NCBI GenBank assembly: GCA_008694505.1
Contig: VZDJ01007755.1
Span: forward strand, 15,728,599 to 15,792,598
DNA: 64,000 nt
Origin: Cyanoderma ruficeps
Taxonomy: Eukaryota > Chordata > Aves > Passeriformes > Timaliidae
Reading direction: 5' to 3'
Shown: in pieces, positions 9,947-22,360 of the stretch
Layout: each line of letters begins with the position of its first letter
Position numbering within the stretch: the first letter of the stretch is position 1
Made by a program: the position numbers and the translations under genes
Notes under the pieces: model-generated
What the model was told of the DNA's origin: nothing
The model's database searches: none
What the model saw: the letters and a program-made list of their open reading frames with translations, nothing else

Positions 9947-12900
9947 CTTTACAAAAAGAATAGATTAGAAGCTGATGCCTTCAAAATAGAGCTCCACACC
10001 TCCATAGCTAGGTGAAAACTAAGTCTGGTTTTCCTCACAATGACACCTCAGTATCAACCACACATTTGATTTTCTCAAAGTGCATTTGTGTGCTCTTCTT
10101 GGAGTGCCTGCTTCTGGACTCATGTCACCAGGCACAGACATCTGACTTTTTAATTCAGAACCTCTGTGCTACAATTAAAGTTTATCCACAAGCATAGTCA
10201 ATCAAAGTAGATAGCACAGATCTTTGTAAGAGGAGACCTTTGCTTTAAGGAGCAATAAAAACCTCGCTTAAAAAAAGCACACAAGTGGCATCTGATTTAG
10301 CAGCCTTTGAACTCAGCAGCCTGAGTGTGGAAGTTCAGGTTGTATGTGTATTTGTTCAGGTGGATAACACTGACAGTTGGGGGTCATATTTTTCAGATTT
10401 TTGTTCCTATCATAACACTAAGAGATTTCTTTTTAAGACAAGAAAAAATAAAGCTGACACCACAGAGAGAGTGAAGAGGACAATCTGTCTCTTCTAACCC
10501 TTGCAGAGGCTTTTGTGTTTAAATCATGCAACATGGTAGTCTCAGATTTTTCAAGAAGAGGTTTGAGTATCAATATTCACTAGTAAGTGCATCCTTACTA
10601 GGTAAATTGAAGCAGATTTCTGCTTTTTCTTTCTGAAAAAAATCTGTTTCATAATGCTCCAAGTATTACTTAAAATGCATTAAATACTAGCGTGCTTACA
10701 CATAAAGGTAAAAAAGCAACAACAACACAGACTAGCTTACACTTTTTCATCAGTTTATTTCTATAGTGAAATTTACCTTCCCACATGGAAAAATAAAGCA
10801 AATAGTAATATAGCTCCCTAAATATACTTTTCATAATGACCTTATAATAAGCAAAGCTGGTGGCCTCACATGTTATATAGTTCTATTAAAACAAAAGTGC
10901 CTACTTATTAACTTCCCCTACCCAGACATTTTTGCTGAAGTTCTTGATACCAGGTGGCTACTCAAGCTGGCTGGTTTTAAAAATATTTTCTGCTTCTTTT
11001 TCAGCTGTTTTCCAATCTACTTTAGAAAACCAGCAAGCGTATTGCTCTTCCCAAATTTAAAATTCTGGTAGTCTTAACTTTGAGGCTTCTGAAGGCATTA
11101 TGCTTCAAAACAGGGATCTGATGTTTGGCACAGTGTGACCTTTCCAAAAGGAGGTGATTTACCATGCAAACCCTTCAAAACATGAAGCATCAAGACTGTG
11201 AAGTGTTAGATTTTAAGAGCTTCATGTCTCAAGCTCTGGTTCCCATTAGGCATGGTCCAGACAAAGATCAAACAGCATTTTCTCAAAGTTTTCAAATTCC
11301 TGGCATGGATGGGTTGGAGCTGGGTAGAGACTCAATGCAAGCTCGTGGGAGCTCTTTCATGATCACAGTGGACTCCCAGCAAGGCACCAGCACCCTGGCT
11401 CAGTGATAGTTGTTCTCATGGGTCCTTTGTTTTGCTGTCTCATTGGAAATATCACAACACTCAGAGCTGTTGAGGACCCTAATAAGGGCAGTCCTTTAAA
11501 TAAATGCTGTGCTTTGTATAATATATGCATAACACCTACTCTCCTATGCACACGCTTTATATAAAAGAGTCAAATGTATTCATATGCACAGATGCACATG
11601 GGTTGTTCTGAAAGTTCAGATTCTTTGTGCCTCAAATTCAGAATTGAAATTCTTGAATACTTTGAATCTTTATTTCTGTGGGCCTTAGTTCACCATTCAT
11701 AAAGACAACAATCTTTATTTTATATCATCGTTGTGAAATTATTCTTCCTTACTGTTTTCCATCCAGCTCTACATGGAGATGTACCATAAACATGTCCAGA
11801 AAGAGAGGAGGAATTCTGTCTTCTGAGCAGGATCTGAATGTTGTGAAACACATAAAACACGACCACACAGCAAACAGCTAAAAGACAACATTGGATAGTT
11901 ATTCACTCTTTCAGACATTGAGTCCTGCAAAGATCCAATGGAAAAAATGGAATTTGATCAGGTAACAAAGAATCTTACTTAAACATGACATTTGTTCAAG
12001 GACAGCCTGAATTCTGGGTTTGAGATCTTAATACATGCTTGCTTATGCATCTTCTTTTTTATCTTGCATTCTATAACATTCTTTTAATTTTGTTTGTGTG
12101 ATACAATCTGAAGCATGAAAGGATCACTTTGGCAAGCAAACACTCTCATTCATCTGTACTGCAGAATTAATTTCATTTGTGTCTGCTGAAAACAAAGCAT
12201 GGTGAATATACTTCTTTTAAAGTGTGTCAGTGTAAAATGACATTTAGCATAGAAGATATCTTCAATTAAAAAGAAAAAAAAATAGTGAATAAGGGAAGAA
12301 ATGAACAAAAGAAACAGTATGCCCAAGAAAGTACCAATTTAGACTAGCAGAGAGCTAAGAAGAGCTATTGAACAATTTCATTATCACATCCTTTTCAAAG
12401 AAGAAAGGCTCCTGCTTTCCTATTTCACGATAATTGGATGAAGAAATGTGGGTGGGAGCACAATTCATTGCAGAATTTGATGAATTATTTACTAATTAAG
12501 GAGAGAAACAGGATAGTATGCGCTATATCACTTTGATATGAATGTTCCTTTTATTATATTATTTATACACATACAATTGTTGCTTTTATTAACTAAGAGG
12601 TTAATCACTTGAATGGGATGCTTTGCATTCTTTACAATTACATACACCAGCAAATTGGCTAATTTTATGTGAAAAAAATAACCTAGCAATTTTTCTAGTA
12701 CTTATCTGTATGGTGCAGTTTAATAACATTTTTGCACAGTGTAAAATGAATAAACCAGCTGGTCTTGTGCTTTGGCAGCAGCACTGCAGATAGCACCATG
12801 GCACGCACAGGCTCAGGAGCCCTGGTCGGGGTTCAGGCGCACTGCAGAGGTGATGACACACAACTCCCCCAGGCTGGGAGATGAACCTGATGACGTTCTG

Positions 12901-15900
12901 TGCATCCAGACATCCTGTTTATGGGGCAGGCTTGAGAATGACTTCAAAGGTTACTGCTTCTTTTTTTTTTTTTCCCCTGCAGCTGGGAGTGCCATTTTGT
13001 TCTAGGGACATTGTTTTTGTAGCAAACCAATCTCTGTCTAGACTGGGTGAAATTAAAACTGCCCTGCTCTGTGTGTTACACCCTGATAGTGCAGATGATA
13101 CAGAGAACCCCTCCTGCACTCAGCCCTTCAGTTTGTGGGGCTGAAGGACTCATCCCTTGCTCTGCTCCCATGCAGAGCACTGGTGCCATTAAACTGCCCA
13201 TGAGCCTTTCCCCGCTGTACCATCAGCCAGACTGACACTGAAAACCCCCTTGATGGTAATTCCTCTCTGCTGCTGTTCCACAGAAAGCACATCCAGGGCT
13301 TTGTGAACTGGTGCTGTTCAGATAAGATCCAAATAATGGAAAATGTGCCTGAAGGAAAAGGATTTTCATCTGGACGTCTATTCATATCTAGATCACCTCA
13401 CCAGAACTCCAGAGCCCACACTGTAGCTGTCCATACCACTTATTTTTTTTTTACACACGTACAGATTGTTTTAAAAAAAACCCAAACATATGGTCTCCAG
13501 ATAGAAACACCTACCCCTATTTAAAATATATAAAAATATGAAAGGATCTCTGTTTAGATTCCACATTTACATGCCCCACCCTTTTTTCCCTGATGCCTAT
13601 AAAGACGTTGATATAGTTAACATCATTTGTTAGTCATTAGAAAAGTAAGTAAAAGTACATGGTTTGGGTTGATGATGTAATAAGTTATTTAATGATTTTC
13701 ACTGATTCAATGAAAAAGTATATCTTATTGTTCACTAGAGATAGGGGATGGGAAGTTAATATACATTTTGCTCTAGATATGAAGCATTTTGGGAACATTA
13801 ATGGATTTTTTTTTTTCCAATTGTAACCACATGGGGTTTTATTAAATTTTAAAATGAAAAAAAAATGCAGATGGGGCAGCTCAGCCATCTAGCTCACTTT
13901 TCACATCTTCATAACACACCACAGTGCAGCCAAACCAAGCATTCATGACTGCAGCCCTGGGAAGGTCTGGGGAAAGCCTGAGCCCTACAGTGAAGGAGTT
14001 CATTCTCCACTGCCAGGAATAGACATTTTTTTCCATTTATCAAACTCTTCCCTCTGCAAGAGAGCACAGGAATACTCGGAGTGTTGTGGTTCTTCTGTGC
14101 AAGCATCCTTCTTTTACCGTGCATTACTGGGACTCAGCTGAACATGACCCAGGAGTCCTCAATAGATGAATCCAGGAGAAAAAACATTCTTAACTTGTCC
14201 GAGATGACTGAACTTCCTCAACACTTGGCAGCTGTATTCCAAAGAAGACATGAGTCAAACATAAGTACCCAACATACCCAGAAGGAAATTAAAGGGTGAG
14301 GAAATAATGATGATAGTAGGAGAAAAGCACAGTCTGTGTTCTCCAGTTGTCCAGGGAAGAAAGCATCCTTACAGCCACAGAAGCATGACTGAACTCCAAA
14401 TCATTATCAGGTTTGGCAGACAAAATTCACTTGCAGAATCAATTTCATTTGAAAATATTTATTCGAAATAGACCAACAAAGCACGCACATAAATATAATA
14501 AATAAAAAAAATCTTATGGAACAGTAGTGGAAAACCTTCCATTTAATAATGTCAAAATATGCTAAAGGAAAGCATAAGCATAATGACTATACCAACCACC
14601 TATTTCATGGAGCTGTGGATGTGTAATTAAAAGGAGTTTTCCAAGTGAATTTTCTTTTACCTTACTGAAATACTTCATTTCAGGAAGATTAAATGAAAAA
14701 CTCCATCAACACTGACATCTTTCTCTTAAATATTTATTCATTAACAAATCTGTCTCCTTTTTTTAATGGAAAATCCATCAGTCAAAACTTTTTTACTTGC
14801 CCCTGCCTTTCTGTTGTTGGAAAAATCAATCTCCCATTCCAGGCTGGGAAGCAGCCCTTAGGTGTGGAGACACAAAAAAGGCTGTGGGGGGTACTGGAGC
14901 CCTCGGGAATGGGCACCATCAAGCCTGAGAATCAGGGAGGTCTCGTCCCCTCAGGCACCACTGCTGATGTTGAGCACAAAGCTGGGCTGGGGGCAGCAGC
15001 AGGCTGACCTTTCCTTCCTGGAGGCCTCAACATGTGGTATCACAGCACAGAGGTGGGGGGAAGGAATATTCTCATTCCAGGACTGCCGCTGCCCCTCAGC
15101 GCCCCCTCCCCGGCACAGATTCTCCTAGCACACCAATCCAACCATGTAACTCTGGATTTGAGGGCTTATTGGATTCAAGGCATCCAGTCACAGCCTGAAC
15201 CTGTAAGGGAGCTGAGTGCTGAGCATGGCTGCTGACTTGTAGCAAAGGCAGACAAAAAAGAACGCAATAGTTGTGATATCTCAGCTTGAAGGAATATGGT
15301 GAGCTGGCTTTGCACTTACTTTTGCCTCATCTTGAATAGAGGAGAGGAAAATACCTCAGTGGGATGTGGCGCTCTAATATCAGGAAAACAAAGAAGTCAC
15401 AGATTTCCACACACACTTTGATGTCATCTCATGTTTTTTCCCTGTCATTCCCAGCTTTAAGAGTCTTGCATTTGCTTGGGTGCTGTGTGAAAGCTGCACT
15501 GGTCAAGTGAACCCATTGTGATGCTTCAATACAGCTGGGCTAGCTGTATCTGCACTTTTAAAATGAAAATTTAATAACAGTCCATATGGTTATAATTAAA
15601 GAAAAATCCATTTACATCTTAAAATGCACGCATTTTATTGAAACCAGGCTACATAAACACATCTGGAACACAGCTTTAGATAAAAAGCATATGCAGGGTC
15701 TGATTCTGTCATTGCTTATTCTGGAGTAAGTAAAAGTTTACACCATCACAGTCAGTTGACAGGTGTAAGGCCAATGAGAGATCAGAATCTGACCTTGGGC
15801 CTTTCATTTCAACAAACACAACACTGCCAAGTTTCACTTCAATCTTGCAGCTTGGAAGAGAGGGGAACCAAAAGTTTATAGCCCATATGAAGGATTATTA

Positions 15901-16174
15901 TATTACGAATAACTGAAGTTTATAGAAAAAATTATTTCCAATGGTTAGGCCTATGGTTTCACTCTCCACAAAAGCAAACAGAAGAGCAGGCAGTAACTTC
16001 TAAGCTTTAGTAGGTATTTTTTTATGTAGAGGCCTGTACTCTAAGCAATATCCAGCATGCACTGCTACAATTAGTCCATCTTCCACTCTACCTTTCTGAG
16101 TTTAAAAGAAATGTAACTGCAAATAATTGTATCATATTTAATCAAGGGGACTCTCCATTTTTTCATGGGCTTAC
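9947..16174. other. Intron; no gene recognised
   Basis: About 6.2 kb between predicted minus-strand exons. It is AT-rich with short homopolymers (poly-T at 12960-12973 and 13440-13452). Several open frames of 60-105 codons on both strands have no splice sites, domains or codon bias to support them. No transposon with clear termini was seen. Confidence 0.5.
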
Positions 16175-16220
16175 CTTCTGTTTCAGGGGTGCTCCATCCA
16201 CAGATAAAGGATATGTAGAG
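16175..16220 (-). CDS. Internal micro-exon, 46 nt
   Basis: A strong donor (ACAGAAG|GTAAGC, after 16175) and an acceptor TTCAGGCATTTTAG (ending 16221) enclose one base plus 15 codons, STYPLSVDGAPLKQK. The single leading C completes AGC with the AG left by the exon at 17319-17481, giving Ser. The exon ends in phase 0. Length alone is not conclusive; splice strength and phase on both sides support it. Confidence 0.6.
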
Positions 16221-17318
16221 CTAAAATGCCTGAAGTCCTGAGTACCTGCAACACATTCTGAAATAAACAGGTAATACAATCTTTGAGCTCTGCTGGGAAC
16301 AGGACCTCAGCAGTGACACACAAACCAGACAGGTGGGTTCACTCACTTGAAATTGCAGGAATCTTGGGGTTAACTCTGTTTCCTTCCTTGCAGAATTCCA
16401 AAAAAAGCCAACCGATACATTATGGCAGGATGTTAAATGTGCAATGTATTGCACTAGAGGACACAAAGCACATTCAAGATAAATACAGTCCTTATTTTTC
16501 TCATGTACATGTTCCACCACATGCATCCAGCAGGGTACTAAACTAAAAACACTTCACTGAGGTAATGGTAGATAATTTATTCTGGTTTTACACACCATTT
16601 TTAGCTTCCAGACATGGGAGGAATGACTCTCCCTTTGCAGCCAACCTTATCTCCTTTCCAGTGGGATTCACTTTTCTATTGATCAGCAATGGCTCAGGAT
16701 CTGTAAGACACCAGATTTTTAATTTTGTAAGTAAGTAAAAATTAAAACCTTGTAATTCTAGGCTATGTGCTTTCATGTGTGTGTGTATGTTACTGTGCTG
16801 AGACAGGCTTGCTCTGTGTCGTGTTGTGACCAACAGGATGAACATGTGTACCTACACACTTTGTTTAATCCACTGTTATAATACTATAATTTCTGGGGTA
16901 GAATGTGGCCATCAGCTAGCAGTCCATCATTCTATTATGAATACTTAAGAAAACATAGTACCTTATATTAAAGGCTGGAGGTGAATTTTAGGTTGGAAGG
17001 AATTTAGTTACTCAGAATAGAATTTGGTCCTGAGACGAAAGCTGCCATCTTCACCTTTTGAAGCATGCCATGGGATCCTTAATAGCCACAGATGGTTGAG
17101 GCCTCAGTTTTATGTCTCATCTCAGAGAGACAGAACAGCCTTTATAGATCTAGATGCAACTAACTGCTGGCAAAAGCTGAAACTTTTTCATTTAATGAAG
17201 CTGAGGATCTAAGAGCAAATAGCAACTATTGAACTTGTTATGGACAAACCCAGAGTCTGATTAAGTCCATGGAGCATTCACTCAAAAAAAAGCAGCCCAC
17301 TGTGGTTTACATGTCAAC
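16221..17318. other. Intron; nothing recognised
   Basis: About 1.1 kb between two predicted minus-strand exons. A short TG run (16777-16790) is the only repeat of note. A 101-codon antisense frame here has no supporting splice sites. Confidence 0.5.
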
Positions 17319-17481
17319 CTTCCTTCACTGTTAAAGAAATCACTAAGTTCTCTGTGGTCTGCGGACACAAAAAAGGCATCTACTCTGTGTGCCAGGACCA
17401 AAGACTGTGCTTCCAGTGAAGCCTGCGAGCTGTGCTGGGAAGGAACTCTCATGGGACTGAGTATTTCATCTGGATACTCAC
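17319..17481 (-). CDS. Internal exon, 163 nt
   Basis: The acceptor GCTATGTTTTCTCTCAG ends at 17482. The frame is open for 53 codons: it begins EYPDEILSPMRVPSQHSSQA and continues through SLVLAHRVDAFFVSADHREL to SDFFNSEG. The composition (mixed charged and hydrophobic, Ser-rich start, helical end) is that of ordinary protein. Two bases lead in and two remain; the latter join the 1-base start of the exon at 16175-16220. The donor (GGAAG|GTTGAC) is weak, but it is the GT that keeps phase with the next exon. No known family is recognised. The region could extend to the downstream GT in ACAT|GTAAAC, but that would break the phase. Confidence 0.6.
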
Positions 17482-20400
17482 CTGAGAGAAAACATAGCTC
17501 AAAACAAGACATTTGGCTTTTGCAATGCAATTACCTTGATATTCTCATTAACACAGCAGAGCCTGCTCTAGGGGCCTTACAGGATGGGAGGCGTAGCCTG
17601 GAAGCTCCAAGTGACAGATGATTTTTGAGAGCCCCTGTGCCAAAGGGAGGAGTGTTTCCCCAGGGATTTGTGAACTACCTTTCAAGTTATCACAATAAGA
17701 TGTGTTACTTTAAAGAGTTTTAGAGGGCAGGACTGCATGGCAAGTCTGACAAAGCACACAAATAATCCGGGGGAAAAAATAAGGCTGTATTCTTCAGGCT
17801 TATCTTCCCTAAAAAAAAAACCAAAAAAACATTGGCATCCAACTTTGGGAATTTTGGGGGCTATAATTCAGGGCATTAGGTTGGTTTAATTAGCAGGGTT
17901 TCTTCTGAATTGGGTCCGAATGTGTTGAATTCTGAGCCCCTAAACTTGTTCAGTTTGCAGGCCACTCTACAGCTCTCTGATGTTTTTGTGCTTTGCAGTC
18001 ATTTTCTGCTGCTCCACTGCCAAGCCTCACAATTAACTGGAATGTACAAACATTTCTCCTGGGTTTGACGGGAGCAGAGACCTGTCTGTGTGCTGAAGGT
18101 CATGTGAGAAGTTTCGGCAGGGTGCACTGTCTGAAGCGACAGCCTCTTGACATCCCCCTTGCAACCCAGTGTGCTCATTCTGGATGTTTTTTGACCATAG
18201 TTTGGCTGCTCTCAGTGTTTATTTTGGAGCTGGAAACTATACCCAAAAGGAGAGCGGTGTTTTTACTGCCCAGCGGGAGGCTGAGCCTGCGAATCGGATC
18301 TGATCTGACTCACCACTGCAGGAGAGAAAACAAGCACATCCTGAGCCTCGATCCAAGTGTGGAGTCCTTACCTAAACCCCCAGCCCCAGGGAAATCCAAG
18401 AGCTAGAGTTTGGCAATCCTTGAGTCTCTGAAGCATTATCCAGAGACTTCTTCCCATGCAGTCACATTTTCAGTGAGGAGGCTTCCTATAACAATAGGGG
18501 ATGATAAGGATTACTGTGATTTTGCATAATTCTATGTAGTTTGAAGTACGGGGTTTTTTGTAAACCACTGTGTTCCCCTTCATGTTTATTGTGTTTAAAA
18601 AACAGTTCTGGTTTATAATCTTTTTTAATTTTCCTAGCACGTTGAAGCATATATTGAAGGATGTAAGTGTGTGTGATGACTGAGCTTGGTAGGAATCATT
18701 CATATCTAAGTCAGACCTGCAACAGGGCAAAATAGCTCCAGTGGAAGACATTGATGCTGACTCACAGCAAAGGAGTTGTGATCGCTCAGGGTTGTTCATC
18801 TTGGCTGTCAGGCCCTGACGAGCTGGGGGTGGGGTTAAATTAGAAAATCTCAGTCTTAACTTCTGTGTATGGCTGTTCTTTGTGCCAAAGCAGTTTCAAA
18901 TCTACATATGAAAATCACTATAAAATCTATAGTATGTTATTACTGTTAAGCACAGATGATGTTGACTTTGAAAGCAAAGCCTGTTTACTTTTCACCATTG
19001 AGAAAAATGATATTCAGAGAGAACTGAAATAGGGTTTAACTGAAGGTTACATGAAAACTATGAAAGGGGTTCCAAGGGAAGACATTTTCCCCTCTGTTAT
19101 AGACAAAGGTGAATTAAAGGAGCAGCAAGATTAAGCAAGAAGTCATGCTTTAAAGCTGGAGACATAAGATAAAAACTCATCTGAAAACAAAGTCTCCAGA
19201 CAGTAGTATTAATAAAATTCCAGGTACCTTAAAAATAAGAAAAAGTTGCTAATAATAATAAAAAATAATAATTAAATATCTGGGTTTATTGCAACATTTG
19301 GTCTTTTGTTCTTCTAAATATGGAAGCTCAAAAGTTGCATGTCAGTGGACAAGCTCTCCACCTATAGTTAAAAGGGTAGATTGGTTCCAAGGTGTGATAT
19401 GATAGACATGTAATACTGCATAATATTGCACAGGGGCTATTTTATCTTTCTAAGAGCCATGCTGTACAATACTGAACTAGTTTTGCTAGTCCCTCTGATG
19501 GATACAAAGTGCAAAGTGGTATCCATATGGCCCTATGGAAGTATAACATCACATTCTTCTAGCTTATACAAGTTTAATGGCACTGAATTAGCATGGGCTG
19601 CCCTTTGGTGCTAATTCTTTCTGCACTCAGGGGGTTAAAGGAGTTTCATACTATCCAGATGTTCAGTGGCTCCTGCAAATGAAAGATTAGCAATTTTTGC
19701 AACTGCTGCTCTTTCTTCTGCTCCCTTTTTAAAGCTGATATTTTGCTTAAGAACTTGCTTAGTATCTGAGTCAGAGGAATCTCTTCCCTCAGGTAAATCA
19801 ATCAATAGGATGCACAAGGAAAGGAACAAAATGTAGAGGAGGTAGGCCTGAGTTGTATTAATTTGTTTACAGGAATTGCCTTCCAGGGACCAATATATTC
19901 ATCCCAGGGTTTCATTTTCCTCTATGAAATAGGAATCAAACACAGCATTATTTCAGGGTATAAAAATAAAATAATAAAAAGTAGCTCAAAGTTCTTCAAA
20001 CCTCTCCCCACATTTTTAGTGTTAGTCAAAAAGTGTCCTTATTAATTTTTAGATAAGACTATAGATGAATGATACCAGTTTCAGAAATACAGCTCTTAAT
20101 TCCCACCTGCCACCAACAAGGCATCCTGGGGAGAAATAGGAAAAGTAGCCAAAATTCAATTCAATAAACAAATACCAGCTTCATATTTCTAAGCTTGTCT
20201 TTTGTATATGTAGGTTTACTGAGGTTCCTGCTGCTGCAAGAGCTGTTCAAGCATGGAATAAGTAGAGTTCCAATGAGACAAAACCTTCTGCCTCATCTGG
20301 CATTTTAAAACTTGTTTTCTTGCTGCAGCTCAGCTAGAATTTTTCTAACCTTAACAGAATTGCTAGATTTCACATCTTGCTCTAATATGTTGTTTTCCAG

Positions 20401-21139
20401 TGCTCCGGTTATGGTACAGGAAGCAATGAATTGTCTGAGGCAGAAAGCGATGTCGGATGTGTGTTACTAGCACCATGACTGTGCTCTGTGAAACTTCCCT
20501 AATAAAGACATGCACCAGGCTGCTCCTGGTGCTCTTCCTCTGCCTTTTGTGAAGTCCAGACATGTACTGTGCCTGGGAACAAGCTCCTTCTCATGTAGCT
20601 CCAGCAGCTTCCACACAAAGAAAACTAGATGGAGATAGCAGCATCTTGTATTAGTTAAGCAAATTTGGGGGCATACTGGTAACTAGTTATTTGAAGGAAA
20701 TATTGGCATAAACTTATGACTACTTGAATTAATTGCTTATTTAATTTAATAGGCACTGATGTATTTGTTTGGTGTTGATTCTCAGCACCCTGAGCTGAGA
20801 ATCCAGCCTGTCCATACTCAGCCTCCCCAAGGGCCACCCCTGGGCATGCCCACTGCTCCAAAAAAATGATGATCCTAGATACCATAACCCCCCCGCCTAC
20901 AAGGGGCAGAGAGCAGTTTGGAAGCACTAAGTAGGATAAAAGGAAAGAGGCGCTTTGAGGGAAAAGGTTCTTCCACAGCAGAGGGCTCAGTTATGGACTT
21001 CCAATGATTCCAGTGTGGCCCATCAGAGATGCACCGCTGCAGCCTGAGACACAGACAGGTTGTAAATGGACCGGGACTGGCATGGACCGTAAGCAGGCTG
21101 GTCCATGGTGCACATGAACCAGGTCACACACACACTTAC
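17482..21139. other. Intron; one 137-codon plus-strand frame of unknown meaning
   Basis: This 3.7-kb stretch separates two predicted minus-strand exons. It holds an AT-rich run of AATAAT units near 19244-19275 and a plus-strand ATG frame of 137 codons at 17993-18406 with no recognisable domain and no partner exon. I see no transposon termini. Confidence 0.5.
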
Positions 21140-21188
21140 CCAGCACTGCTCCAGGAGCAGAGGTTATTGGCAGGGAGACAGCTGTGCA
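21140..21188 (-). CDS. Internal exon, 49 nt (alternative start 21202)
   Basis: The donor GTGCTGG|GTAAGT is strong. Upstream is one of the best pyrimidine tracts in the window (about 21205-21265, CTTTCTCCCCCTCTCTTTCC and onward), followed by two possible acceptors: CACTGTAG ending at 21203 and GAGTCCTCAG ending at 21189. With the second, the exon is phase 0 and reads CTAVSLPITSAPGAVL plus one base; with the first it gains LSPQ and would start with two extra bases. The final G joins GT of the exon at 17319-17481 to make Gly. The phase-0 start is the one compatible with the candidate exon at 31993-32061. Confidence 0.55.
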
Positions 21189-22307
21189 CTGAGGACTCAA
21201 AGCTACAGTGAAGAGTAGCAGCAGAACAAGGGAAAGAGAGGGGGAGAAAGGAAAGCAGAGGGAAAATAAGTATGAAAAAACAAGGACCTTCAAAATCAAT
21301 TTCACCAGTGTGAGGATGTCAAAGGATGGAAGAGCTGATTTTCTAGGACTCCTCTTGAACTCTCGTCCCCTCTGAAACTTTTTTGCTATGTTAATGGGTA
21401 GCTATGCTTAAGTATTTTGAAGAAATCCATAGAATTTCATTGTGATGTGCTCTGTTTAGCAGCAATATTTATCACAGGTCAGATTTAGGATCAGGCATGG
21501 TGCAGCTGCAGACACTTGACCCTTGTAAGCAAATGTTTGATTTTAAGTCTATATTCTCATTTAACAAAAGTAAATTCTCATCAAGAGGAGGGGTAAACCT
21601 TAGCATATTACTTTCTTCTAACATGACAGATCCTGAAAGCTGCTTTTGTAAACCTCAGGCTTTGGGAAGGTGTAAGGAGCTCCAGTGACTGGTTAAGAGT
21701 CTCTTACCATTCCAGCAGAAGCAGCAGTTTGTAGATGTGGCAGGAAAGAGTTACAGCAAAGGGGGCAGGGAGCAATGGAGAAAGTTAATGATCAGATCGA
21801 AGAATCCCACTCTTGAAAACTAATAACATTACCTCTGTGTTTGTAAGACCTACAAACTCAATCAGAGCATAGCAAGTGGGAGAGTTCACTACCTGGCACC
21901 ACAGCCTAATTTGGGAATTGTGCAGAACAGTGATGAGAGGCAGGTATTTGGAGGGCACTGAATCAGCAGCGATGACAAACTCACCACAGAGGCTTTGCTA
22001 ATCTATCAGACCAGAGCTGCTGTTGGCCAAGCAGCTAGATCAAATCCAAAGCCCTGTGGGTTGTCCCCAGTAGAGTGAGAAAATCATGATGATCTACTAT
22101 TTTGGATATAGTTCTTTTTATTTTACAGAAATACATGAAGCCTTGCTTCCCAGAGCATGGGCAGAGAACCAGACAACAGGAGCCCGTTTCACTTTTTTAT
22201 GGCTCCTGGCTTCTTCCAGTCAGCATTCAGTCCCCAAACTCTCTCTCCAGGTAGCTGTTTTGTTTCAGGGCCACATTAGTAGTACTCTTGCATCTGTCTT
22301 GTTTTAC

Positions 22308-22360
22308 CTCACTGACTCTTCCCTCAGTTGCTCTGGTCTTTCTGCTGTTTCTCGGAGACA
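22308..22360 (-). CDS. Weak candidate exon, 53 nt
   Basis: The acceptor GCTGGTCTGTAATTCAG ends at 22361 and the donor GTGAG|GTAAAA follows 22308. Two frames stay open, SPRNSRKTRATEGRVSE (ends phase 0) and CLRETAERPEQLREESV (ends phase 2). Only the first would join the exon at 21140-21188, and it would need a partner ending in phase 1. With two open frames and no independent support this could be chance. Confidence 0.2.
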
